DNA of 64,000 bases from Ruegeria haliotis (lineage in GTDB: Bacteria > Pseudomonadota > Alphaproteobacteria > Rhodobacterales > Rhodobacteraceae). Position numbers and translations under genes: made by a program. The DNA is taken from the NCBI RefSeq assembly GCF_013377785.1, contig NZ_JABXWT010000005.1, forward strand, positions 62,001 to 126,000, in the 5' to 3' direction. Shown in pieces: positions 53,829 to 60,872 of the stretch (its first letter is position 1; each line of letters starts with the position of its first letter). The notes under the pieces were generated by a model. That model saw only the letters and a list, made by a program, of their open reading frames with translations. It searched no databases and was not told where the DNA came from.

Positions 53829-54796
53829 TGGAGTTTTTCGTTACACTCATCCAGGTTTTCGATTCCACGATCCGTCTGGCAACCCCTTTGTTGCTGGCCT
53901 GTTTGGCCGGACTTTACTCCGAGCGTGCGGGCATTTTCGACATTGGCCTTGAAGGCAAGATGCTGATGGCCGCGTTTTTCTCGGCAGCGGTTGCAGCTGT
54001 AACGGGATCTGTGTGGCTGGGTTTGCTGGCAGGTATCGCCTCATCACTTGCACTGTCCGGTTTACACGGGCTCGCCTCGATCACGTTCCGGGGCAATCAA
54101 CTGATCTCGGGCGTTGCCATCAACTTTCTTGCTGCCGGGATGACGGTCCTTGTGGCCCAAAGTTGGTTTCAGCAAGGCGGGCGTACACCGTCTCTGTTTG
54201 GCGGTGGGCGTTTCACTCCGATCGAGTTCCCCTTTGCTGAAGCCATCAGCACAGTGCCAATCATCGGGCCAATCTACTCCGAACTGCTCTCGGGTCATTC
54301 GATACTGGTTTATATCGCGTTCCTGATGGTTCCCCTGACATGGTGGGTTTTGTACCGCACTCGGTTCGGTCTGCGCCTGCGTGCAGTAGGTGAAAACCCT
54401 GCGGCAGTGGACACGGCGGGAGTATCGGTGGTCGGCCTGCGGTACGCAGCCGTCGCGATCTGTGGCGTGCTGTGCGGTATCGCCGGCGCTTATCTGGCCA
54501 CGGCCTTGCAGGCCGGGTTCGTCAAGGAAATGACCGCTGGTCGTGGGTTCATCGCACTGGCCGCGTTGATCTTCGCGAAATGGCGCCCGTGGCATGCGAT
54601 GGGGGCCTGCCTGTTGTTCGGTCTTCTGCAAGCCGTAGCATTGCGGTTCCAGAACATCGATCTGGGTGGCGTGGTGATTCCGGTGCAGGTGATGGATGCC
54701 CTGCCTTACATCCTGACCGTGGTGATTTTGGCCGGGTTCGTCGGCAAAGCCATTCCGCCGCGTGCGGGTGGCGAACCATACGTGAAAGAGCGCTGA
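53828..54796 (+). CDS. ABC transporter permease, nucleoside type (second subunit)
   Basis: A 322-residue membrane protein of the same family: RAGIFDIGLEGKMLMAAFF, then RTRFGLRLRAVGENPAAVDTAGVSV and GRGFIALAALIFAKWRP. It begins at ATG 53828 sharing a base with the previous stop (GTG at 53825 gives one more Met-equivalent). Last gene of the importer operon. Confidence 0.93.
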   Translation: MEFFVTLIQVFDSTIRLATPLLLACLAGLYSERAGIFDIGLEGKMLMAAFFSAAVAAVTGSVWLGLLAGIASSLALSGLHGLASITFRGNQLISGVAINFLAAGMTVLVAQSWFQQGGRTPSLFGGGRFTPIEFPFAEAISTVPIIGPIYSELLSGHSILVYIAFLMVPLTWWVLYRTRFGLRLRAVGENPAAVDTAGVSVVGLRYAAVAICGVLCGIAGAYLATALQAGFVKEMTAGRGFIALAALIFAKWRPWHAMGACLLFGLLQAVALRFQNIDLGGVVIPVQVMDALPYILTVVILAGFVGKAIPPRAGGEPYVKER

Positions 54797-54839
54797 TAGG
54801 TCCAGTTCGGGGCCAATGTTCAGTCCTGTTCGCTGCAGG

Positions 54840-54869
54840 GCGGCATGCAGAGTTGATTTTGCATGCCGC
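54840..54869 (+). terminator. Hairpin after the nucleoside importer operon
   Basis: GCGGCATGC pairs with GCATGCCGC around a 12-base loop, 44 bases after the last permease stop. No T-run follows, so termination is only probable. The rest of 54797-55053 shows nothing I can name. Confidence 0.45.
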
Positions 54870-55053
54870 AACCGCTCTAAGAGGGTATGTGTGTGTGTTC
54901 TCTGACAAATGAGTCTACGAATCCCCCCTTGCGGGCCGCAACAGCATGCGGAGATTATTGCCAGCCCACAAAACACATTCAGTTTTCACAATGTCTCGCT
55001 GAACGCAGCCTTAGCACGTTGCGCAGCACAACAATGCGCAGCTAGAAGAAGCC

Positions 55054-55974
55054 ATGCAAATATATCTTCCCATAGCCGAAGTCTCTGTGAACGCCTTTTT
55101 GCTACTAGGACTTGGCGGGATGGTCGGCGTCCTGTCCGGCATGTTCGGTGTGGGTGGCGGGTTCCTGATGACCCCGTTGCTGTTTTTCATCGGCATACCT
55201 CCTGCTGTTGCCGTGGCGACCGAAGCCAACCAGATCGTGGCATCGTCATTCTCAGGTGTTCTGGCACATTTCCGTCGAAAGACGGTGGACCTGAGAATGG
55301 GCACCGTCCTACTAGTCGGTGGATTAGTCGGGGCTGCTCTGGGTGTTGTTGTGTTCAACTACCTCAAAAGTCTTGGCCAGGTCGATCTGTTGGTCACGCT
55401 GTGTTACGTGGTCTTTCTTGGCGTCATTGGGAGTCTGATGTTTGTCGAAAGCCTGAGAGCCCTGCGCAAAGCCAAGAAAGGCGGGGGGGCGCCCGCCAAA
55501 CGGCGGCAACGCGGCTGGATCCACGCGCTGCCCTTCAAAATGCGCTTTCGCACATCAGGCCTATATATCTCGGTGATTCCACCGGTTCTGGTGGGCCTGT
55601 GCGTCGGTGTCCTGTCGGCCATCATGGGGGTCGGCGGCGGGTTCATCATGGTACCCGCCATGATCTATCTGCTGGGTATGCCAACCAAAGTCGTTGTTGG
55701 CACGTCCCTGTTTCAGATCATCTTCGTGACCGCCTTTACAACGATGCTGCATGCCACCACCAACTACACCGTTGACGTGGTACTGGCCGTTCTGCTGCTG
55801 GTTGGCGGCGTCATCGGCGCGCAGATCGGGACAGTGATCGGCGCCCGTATGCCGGCAGAACAACTGCGGGTCTTGCTGGCCGCACTGGTTCTGGTGGTCT
55901 GCGGCAAGCTGGCGCTTGATCTTCTACTGGAACCGACCGAGCTGTATTCGCTTGGCAGAAGCGGGGGGCACTGA
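55054..55974 (+). CDS. TauE/SafE (TSUP) family permease
   Basis: A 306-residue membrane protein with about eight helices in two repeated halves, each starting with a Gly-rich motif: GMFGVGGGFLMTPLLFF near residue 30 and SAIMGVGGGFIMVPAMIYLLG near residue 188. TSUP proteins move sulfite, sulfoacetate or other organosulfonates outward. Its stop overlaps the next gene's ATG by a base, and the pair TauE-TIGR02186 is recurrent in alphaproteobacteria. Confidence 0.9.
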   Translation: MQIYLPIAEVSVNAFLLLGLGGMVGVLSGMFGVGGGFLMTPLLFFIGIPPAVAVATEANQIVASSFSGVLAHFRRKTVDLRMGTVLLVGGLVGAALGVVVFNYLKSLGQVDLLVTLCYVVFLGVIGSLMFVESLRALRKAKKGGGAPAKRRQRGWIHALPFKMRFRTSGLYISVIPPVLVGLCVGVLSAIMGVGGGFIMVPAMIYLLGMPTKVVVGTSLFQIIFVTAFTTMLHATTNYTVDVVLAVLLLVGGVIGAQIGTVIGARMPAEQLRVLLAALVLVVCGKLALDLLLEPTELYSLGRSGGH

Positions 55975-56744
55975 TGATGTTGCGTCCGCTAATCGCGATT
56001 TTGTGCTTGTTGTGCATGCCTGCCGCGGCAGCAGACGAGCAGGTTGTCCTTGGCCTGAGTCAGGACCGCGTTGCCATTACCGCCAATTTCGACGGTTCGG
56101 AAATCCTTATCTTCGGCGCCGTCAAGCGCGAAGCCCCCATTCCATCGGGACCACCGCTGGAGGTCATCGTGGCCTTGGCCGGACCATCCGAGCCTGTAAC
56201 GGTGAGACGCAAAGAAAGGAAGCTGGGCATTTGGGTCAACACCGACAGTGTTCTGGTCGACCTTGCCCCCAGTTTCTATGCCGTTGCCACCAGCGGACCG
56301 CTGGGCGCTATCCTGACGGATACCGAAGACCTGCGCTATCGGATTTCGATCGAACGCGCCATCCGCTCGGTCGGGGCGGCGATGAATATTCGCGGCGCAC
56401 AGGACTTCGCGGACGCAGTTGTTCGCATCCGAGAGGATGAAGACCTGTATTCGATCCGCGAAGATACCGTCGCCGTGGATGAGCAGACCTTGTTCCGCAC
56501 CTCGATCGCCATGCCTTCGGATCTGACTGAAGGCGACTACGTTGCGCGTATCTTCCTGACCCGTGGCGGCGAAGTCATTTCGCAATACGAAACCCTAATA
56601 GATGTTCGCAAGGTCGGTCTGGAACGTTTCCTGTTCAACATGTCCCGGCAACAACCCGTTTGGTACGGTTTGATGTCACTGGTCATCGCGATTGCGGCCG
56701 GCTGGGGAGCATCCGCGGCCTTCCGCCTGTTGCGCGAGAAGTAA
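55974..56744 (+). CDS. TIGR02186 family exported membrane protein
   Basis: A 256-residue protein with a signal peptide (about residues 1-20), a beta-rich periplasmic region starting VVLGLSQDRVAITANFDGSEILIFGAVKRE, and one C-terminal transmembrane helix near residues 230-248 with a short cytoplasmic end. This matches TIGR02186, a family found beside TSUP permeases. Its role is unknown. The coupled start (TGATG) suggests an accessory subunit of the permease. Confidence 0.85.
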   Translation: MMLRPLIAILCLLCMPAAAADEQVVLGLSQDRVAITANFDGSEILIFGAVKREAPIPSGPPLEVIVALAGPSEPVTVRRKERKLGIWVNTDSVLVDLAPSFYAVATSGPLGAILTDTEDLRYRISIERAIRSVGAAMNIRGAQDFADAVVRIREDEDLYSIREDTVAVDEQTLFRTSIAMPSDLTEGDYVARIFLTRGGEVISQYETLIDVRKVGLERFLFNMSRQQPVWYGLMSLVIAIAAGWGASAAFRLLREK

Positions 56745-56747
56745 CCT

Positions 56748-57476
56748 TCACCCTCTGCCGATATAGGGCATGGTGGTGGCCATCACGGTCATGAACTGGA
56801 CATTGGCTTCGGATGGCAATGTGGCCATGTGCAGGACGGACCGTGCGGCGTCTTCGACGGCCATGGTGGGATCGGGGGTGTTGCCCCCGGCAATCGCGGC
56901 ATCGACTAGATCTTGGATCATCTGCGTTCGCGCATTTCCAATGTCGATCTGTCCGCAAGCAATTCCAAAAGCGCGCCCATCCAGTGACAGGCTGCGAGTC
57001 AGGCCAGTGATGGCATGTTTTGTTGCCGAGTAATGCACGGAATTCGGACGCGGAACATGGGCGGAAATTGATCCATTGTTGATGATCCGACCGCCTTGCG
57101 GCGTCTGATTGCGCATGATCCGAAACGCCTCGCGGGCACTCAGGAACATGCCGTTCAGGTTCACGTTGACGCTTTGATACCAGTCATCCAGCGCGATTTC
57201 ATCGATCGTGCCGCCCGGTGCAAAGATACCTGCGTTGTTGAACAGGACATTCAGCGCACCCGCTTGATCAGTAAAAGATTTGAACGCATCGGCAACTGCA
57301 ACTGGGTCCGTTACATCTGCAACCAAAGAGATCGCGTTCCGGTGCGCCGCGGCCATAGCGGTCAGCGTGCCTTCACTGCGTGCAAGCAGTCCCACGGTCC
57401 AGCCTTCATCCAAAAACAACTCGGCCGTGGCGCGTCCGATTCCAGAACTTGCGCCCGTCACGATGATGGATTTCAT
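56748..57476 (-). CDS. SDR-family oxidoreductase
   Basis: A 242-residue classical SDR: GASSGIGRATAEL near residues 8-20, ADVTDP, NNAGIF, catalytic Ser (NNGSIS) and YSATKHAITGLTRSLSLDGR (Tyr-x-x-x-Lys). Cofactor is probably NADP (Arg after strand 2). The start overlaps the helicase stop (ATGA), so it is in the luxI-helicase-SDR transcript direction. Substrate unknown. Convergent with the TIGR02186 gene. Confidence 0.88.
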   Translation of the reverse strand: MKSIIVTGASSGIGRATAELFLDEGWTVGLLARSEGTLTAMAAAHRNAISLVADVTDPVAVADAFKSFTDQAGALNVLFNNAGIFAPGGTIDEIALDDWYQSVNVNLNGMFLSAREAFRIMRNQTPQGGRIINNGSISAHVPRPNSVHYSATKHAITGLTRSLSLDGRAFGIACGQIDIGNARTQMIQDLVDAAIAGGNTPDPTMAVEDAARSVLHMATLPSEANVQFMTVMATTMPYIGRG

Positions 57477-59005
57477 ATCTCTTCCACCTCCAATGTCAAC
57501 GAGGCCGCCGGAACCGTTCGCAGGTCATCTACACGCAGCGGATAAGTCGGTTTCGACAAGCGATTGCGCACCACCCAGATCAACCGCTCCTGCGCGCGAG
57601 TAATGGCAACATATGCCAGACGCTTCCACAAAGGCTGTCCCGCCTCGGTGCGCCCCATTCGGGCGGCGGCGTATAAATCGGGTGCAAAGACCTGAACAGT
57701 GTCCCACTGCGATCCCTGCGCCTTATGGATGGTCACCGCAGCACCATGCAGGAACGTGGCCCCCATCCGCGCGGCAAAAGGAATGAAGGGCTCTTCCTCA
57801 TCCGGTTTTTCGATCTGGACAATTGACGCAGCACTGACCTGAGGGTCTTCGGCGCCCATCACATGCAATCTGGAAAACCCCGGCTTACGCCCCGGCCCCA
57901 GATAAATGACCTGAGCGCCCTTGATCAGCCCCCTCGCCTCAAGATCCAACCGTTTCTTGCGGTGTTTCAAAGGCAACTCAATTCCGTCGCAGATCAGCGG
58001 CTCGCCCTCCACCAACTCGGTATCGGGGGCGCCATGGACCTGTCGGAACGCCTGTATCAAACGGATACGCGTTGCGTTGCGCCAGACCAAAACCGGGCTG
58101 CGAGCCATCAGATCGACCTCGACCCGCTGCCCCCAAACCACCCTGTCGTCCTGACGGGCGGTTTGTTCAATCATCCGTTCAAAATCCTCAAACCCCACCG
58201 CCGGATCGGACAGCGCATGGGCCAGATCCAGAATTGGGTTATCGGCATCTTGCCTGTGAACGCGGTGAAGCGTCAGCTTTCGCGGCTCGGGCAGCCCTTC
58301 GAACACCATGCTGCCGGATTGATTGACCGGAGCCAACTGCGCCGGATCGCCGAACAGCAAAAGGGTTGGGAATATCTCTTTCAGGTCTTCGAATTGCCGG
58401 TCATCCAACATCGACGCCTCGTCAACGAACCCGATATCCAGCGGCTCGTCCCGACGTTTCCAACCGGTAATAAAATCTGATCCGCGCAAACCTGCAGCCG
58501 CCAGCGCACCCGGGATGGATTTGTTGTTGGCGTAAAAGGCTGCTGCCCGGTCCAACGCCTCGTCTGTCAGGCCTTCGACCTCAGGTCGCTCGTCGTTGCC
58601 TGCCAACCACTCGGCAATGCGCTCATATTCCGGATCGTAGACAGGCGTATAGAGGATCCGATGAATGGTTGTCGCCGGAACACCGCGCAGTCGCAGGACA
58701 CTGGCTGCCTTGTTGGTCGGCGCCAATATCGCAAGGCTGCGTTTATCCTTCGACTTACGGCTTTCATAGTCGCCAGATACGATCTGAACACCCGTTTCGG
58801 CCAATGCCTTGTAAAGCTCGGCCAATAACAGGGTCTTACCCGATCCAGCCTTGCCAAGAACGGCCATAACGCCGGATTCTCCGCCCCCGGGTAGCTTGAG
58901 CAGGGCGTCATCTTCCAGGTCCACACCTGCTGAGCGCAGCATTTCGGCAATGCTGTCAAAAGCGGCGGCCTGATCATCTGAGAAGGTAACATTCGGCAAC
59001 GACAT
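57473..59005 (-). CDS. RecD-like ATP-dependent DNA helicase (superfamily 1)
   Basis: A 510-residue SF1 helicase. Walker A GKAGSGKT near residues 51-58, motif Ia APTNKAAS, Walker B IGFVDEASMLDD, motif III FGDPAQLAPV, motif IV-like region, motif V TIHKAQGSQWDTVQVFAPD and motif VI YVAITRAQERLIW. It is the stand-alone RecD/Pif1-like type without RecB or RecC partners. A hairpin directly abuts its start codon with the only ribosome site (AGGG) inside the 3' arm. It lies 60 bases after luxI and overlaps an SDR gene. Confidence 0.9.
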   Translation of the reverse strand: MSLPNVTFSDDQAAAFDSIAEMLRSAGVDLEDDALLKLPGGGESGVMAVLGKAGSGKTLLLAELYKALAETGVQIVSGDYESRKSKDKRSLAILAPTNKAASVLRLRGVPATTIHRILYTPVYDPEYERIAEWLAGNDERPEVEGLTDEALDRAAAFYANNKSIPGALAAAGLRGSDFITGWKRRDEPLDIGFVDEASMLDDRQFEDLKEIFPTLLLFGDPAQLAPVNQSGSMVFEGLPEPRKLTLHRVHRQDADNPILDLAHALSDPAVGFEDFERMIEQTARQDDRVVWGQRVEVDLMARSPVLVWRNATRIRLIQAFRQVHGAPDTELVEGEPLICDGIELPLKHRKKRLDLEARGLIKGAQVIYLGPGRKPGFSRLHVMGAEDPQVSAASIVQIEKPDEEEPFIPFAARMGATFLHGAAVTIHKAQGSQWDTVQVFAPDLYAAARMGRTEAGQPLWKRLAYVAITRAQERLIWVVRNRLSKPTYPLRVDDLRTVPAASLTLEVEEI

Positions 59006-59029
59006 GGCGCGACCCTACAGGGCCGCGCC
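59006..59029 (-). promoter_or_regulatory. Hairpin abutting the helicase start codon
   Basis: On the minus strand GGCGCGGCCC pairs with GGGTCGCGCC (one G-U pair) around a TGTA loop, ending exactly at the base before the ATG. The AGGG ribosome site sits in the 3' arm. It may also terminate part of the luxI transcript, though it has no T-run. Confidence 0.65.
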
Positions 59030-59065
59030 AGCCACCACCAGATGCGGATTCGTGTTTTCCCGCCT

Positions 59066-59704
59066 TCAGGCCGACAGTGCAAACCGGTGCTGTTTGGTCG
59101 GACCAAACGCGGTTGTGAACCACAGACGCGAAAGCTCTCGTGGAATGCCCGCCCTTTCGGCCACGCGATTGCAATCCTCGGCGGAATAGGGCCACAGCCC
59201 GACCGAAATCTGGTCACGCCCGGTCCCCTCGGTCCCAAGCACAACCGGTGAAGATCCAATCAGACGATAGATCCGAATCATGCGTGCATCAAAGACTCCG
59301 GCGATGTGGGTCAGGCCAAATCCTTCCATCATTTCGCCAGCGCTCAGCATTATGGCACCCGCAGTGTGCGGACTGGCGGTGCGGGACAGACAGAACCGCG
59401 TAACCTCCCAGATCAGGGGGCTGCGGATCGGGTCACCGCCAGTCAAATGACCAAAGATATCATTGATCATCACTGGCCCGGTCGTCGGCAAGATCCGCAT
59501 CGACCCACCATGGCTGCCATCGGGTTCCTCCCAGATGACATAAAGCGGGTTCAGATCGTCGTATTGATCCCGCTCTTCCCCTTTTTCATTAACGTGAACG
59601 TCCCAACCCAATCTGGTTTTGAACTGATCTGCGCGATCCCGAAACATCCCGTCGGCCAAAGCCGGAAATTTATGCAGCTCATCAGCATATAGATAACGCA
59701 ACAT
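59066..59704 (-). CDS. luxI: Acyl-homoserine-lactone synthase (LuxI family)
   Basis: A 212-residue synthase. Conserved residues are in place: Arg24, Phe28, Trp34, Asp46, Asp49/50, Arg70, Glu100 and Arg103 (WEVTRF). It joins the acyl chain from acyl-ACP (or CoA) to S-adenosylmethionine, giving AHL signals. The acyl length cannot be read off. ATG at 59704 has an AAGGGGAA ribosome site. It lies 83 bases downstream of luxR on the same strand and is followed by a helicase gene. Confidence 0.95.
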   Translation of the reverse strand: MLRYLYADELHKFPALADGMFRDRADQFKTRLGWDVHVNEKGEERDQYDDLNPLYVIWEEPDGSHGGSMRILPTTGPVMINDIFGHLTGGDPIRSPLIWEVTRFCLSRTASPHTAGAIMLSAGEMMEGFGLTHIAGVFDARMIRIYRLIGSSPVVLGTEGTGRDQISVGLWPYSAEDCNRVAERAGIPRELSRLWFTTAFGPTKQHRFALSA

Positions 59705-59722
59705 GACTTGTTCCCCTTGTCG

Positions 59723-59734
59723 TCCTGTGCAGGA
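59723..59734. promoter_or_regulatory. Inverted repeat TCCTG-TG-CAGGA upstream of luxI
   Basis: A perfect dyad 18 bases before the luxI start, extended imperfectly to 59720-59738. CCTG and CAGG recall the ends of lux boxes, but the spacing is too short for the classic 20-bp box. It may instead fold in the mRNA. Confidence 0.35.
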
Positions 59735-59787
59735 ACGAAGGGGGTACAGACACGTGGTTAATTTACGGTGTGAGAACCGCGCGGTCT

Positions 59788-60507
59788 TTAAACGACTATT
59801 AATCCTCGGCTAAGCGCCGTTGCGATCGCATGGGTCGTATTCTGGGCGCCCAATTTGGAACGCGCGCTTTCAATATAAACCCGCAACGTATGTTCCGAAA
59901 TTGACAGGGAATGTGCCACCTGAGCACGGCTATAGCCCAGCGCCAAAAGGGTAATTGCATCAATTTCTCTGGGCGATAGTCCGCGCGGTGACTCCGGTTG
60001 CCTTTCTTTCTCGAACTCCAGCGCTTTTCGGTTGATGTAATGTGCGATCAGGATCAACTCGCGCCCGTAAGTCGAAATAAACTGCTGCCATGTTTCGTCG
60101 TCGCAGCTGTGATTGACGGTAAACAGGGCAAATTGCCCGTTTGGACCACGGATCGGGATGGAATAACCCTGATTGCTTATCCCGTGACTTTGCGCATCCT
60201 GAAGGAAGGCTTTGGCAACTTTGCCAGACCAATCAAGAGATTTCCAATCGACCGGATGAAACCGTTGGAAGCATCCCAGAATTACGGGGTCGATCCTGTG
60301 ATAGTTTTTGTCCCGGTACCTTTCTTCCCAAGTATCCGAGTAGGTCGTACATCCATATTGGTCGCCGGCCCCATCGACCCAGTGATACGTCAGATGCTCA
60401 ATCCCAAGCATGGCTCGCAAGCGAAATGCAACGCCGCTGAGCTCGTCAAGCGTGTTGGTGTTTTCCAAATCCTGCTGGATCTGACCCCAATCGAGTTCTG
60501 TTCCCAT
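59788..60507 (-). CDS. luxR: LuxR-family AHL-responsive regulator
   Basis: A 239-residue regulator. The N-terminal autoinducer-binding domain (about 15-165) has the conserved Trp/Tyr/Asp pattern (TYHWVDGAGDQYG, TYSDTWEERYRDKNYHRIDPV); the C-terminal helix-turn-helix starts LSPREIDAITLLALGYSRAQVAHSLSISEHTLRVYIESARSKL. It should detect the luxI product and control transcription. ATG at 60507 (MGTELDW) is preferred; the longer form from 60528 has an Arg-rich addition. It overlaps the small gene upstream by 62 bases. Confidence 0.92.
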   Translation of the reverse strand: MGTELDWGQIQQDLENTNTLDELSGVAFRLRAMLGIEHLTYHWVDGAGDQYGCTTYSDTWEERYRDKNYHRIDPVILGCFQRFHPVDWKSLDWSGKVAKAFLQDAQSHGISNQGYSIPIRGPNGQFALFTVNHSCDDETWQQFISTYGRELILIAHYINRKALEFEKERQPESPRGLSPREIDAITLLALGYSRAQVAHSLSISEHTLRVYIESARSKLGAQNTTHAIATALSRGLIVV

Positions 60508-60664
60508 CCGCGGGCGCCCGTGCCTCATCCTTCATGGACGCGATCTCGGCCGCCGCGATCAACCTGGTGTCATCAAGCTGCTCGGCCAACGTGCTCAACC
60601 CATTCGCAACGGCGAAAGCGTTGAGGTCCGACAATACGTCCAATATCCACTCATTTTGCGCCAT
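60446..60664 (-). CDS. Small conserved-looking protein upstream of luxR
   Basis: A 72-residue frame overlapping the first 62 bases of luxR. The first 45 residues (MAQNEWILDVLSDLNAFAVANG, then LAEQLDDTRLIAAAEI) look like two amphipathic helices with protein-like composition; the last third, inside luxR, is low in order. I believe similar proteins occur upstream of luxR in other roseobacters, but cannot check. Its ribosome site is weak. The N-terminus is 19 bases from a CtrA box. Function unknown; a coupling leader or a small regulator is possible. Confidence 0.6.
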   Translation of the reverse strand: MAQNEWILDVLSDLNAFAVANGLSTLAEQLDDTRLIAAAEIASMKDEARAPADGNRTRLGSDPAGFGKHQHA

Positions 60665-60683
60665 CAGGGTCTCTCTGAAACAG

Positions 60684-60699
60684 TTAACGAAGGGTTAAC
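60684..60699. promoter_or_regulatory. CtrA-binding box TTAA-N7-TTAAC
   Basis: Exact match to the alphaproteobacterial CtrA consensus, 19 bases upstream of the small gene before luxR. The closeness to the start codon means it either represses that transcript or drives a start further inside. Confidence 0.6.
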
Positions 60700-60702
60700 A
60701 CA

Positions 60703-60719
60703 ACCATAACATGTATGGT
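60703..60719. promoter_or_regulatory. Dyad ACCATA-ACATG-TATGGT upstream of the luxR unit
   Basis: A perfect 6-bp dyad with a 5-base spacer, next to the CtrA box. Candidate operator; no regulator can be named. Confidence 0.45.
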
Positions 60720-60814
60720 GTTTTTCGGCATATTCACCGGTTTCTACTCCCCAGAAACAGCGAGGGGGTATTTTACAACCCATTGAAAGTCTGAAAGGTG
60801 CATTCAAAACGCAC

Positions 60815-60854
60815 AACACCCACGAACCGCCAGAGCGATTCGCGGGTGTTTTAT
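60815..60854. terminator. Terminator hairpin downstream of ccr
   Basis: A 12-bp stem with one mismatch (60815-60826 with 60839-60850) and a 12-base loop. It has TTTT on the plus side and GTGCGTTTTG on the minus side, 19-58 bases after the ccr stop. It probably ends ccr transcripts. Confidence 0.65.
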
Positions 60855-60872
60855 GTCTACAACCCGTGCGGG

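Noticed and set aside
59724..59740. Lux box upstream of luxI
   Set aside because: A CT-N12-AG pattern can be found, but the rest of the 20-bp palindrome is not there; only the short dyad is listed.
59799..59814. Second CtrA-like site TTAA-N7-CTAAG at the end of luxR
   Set aside because: One mismatch in the second half and a position inside the luxR 3' end; too weak to call.
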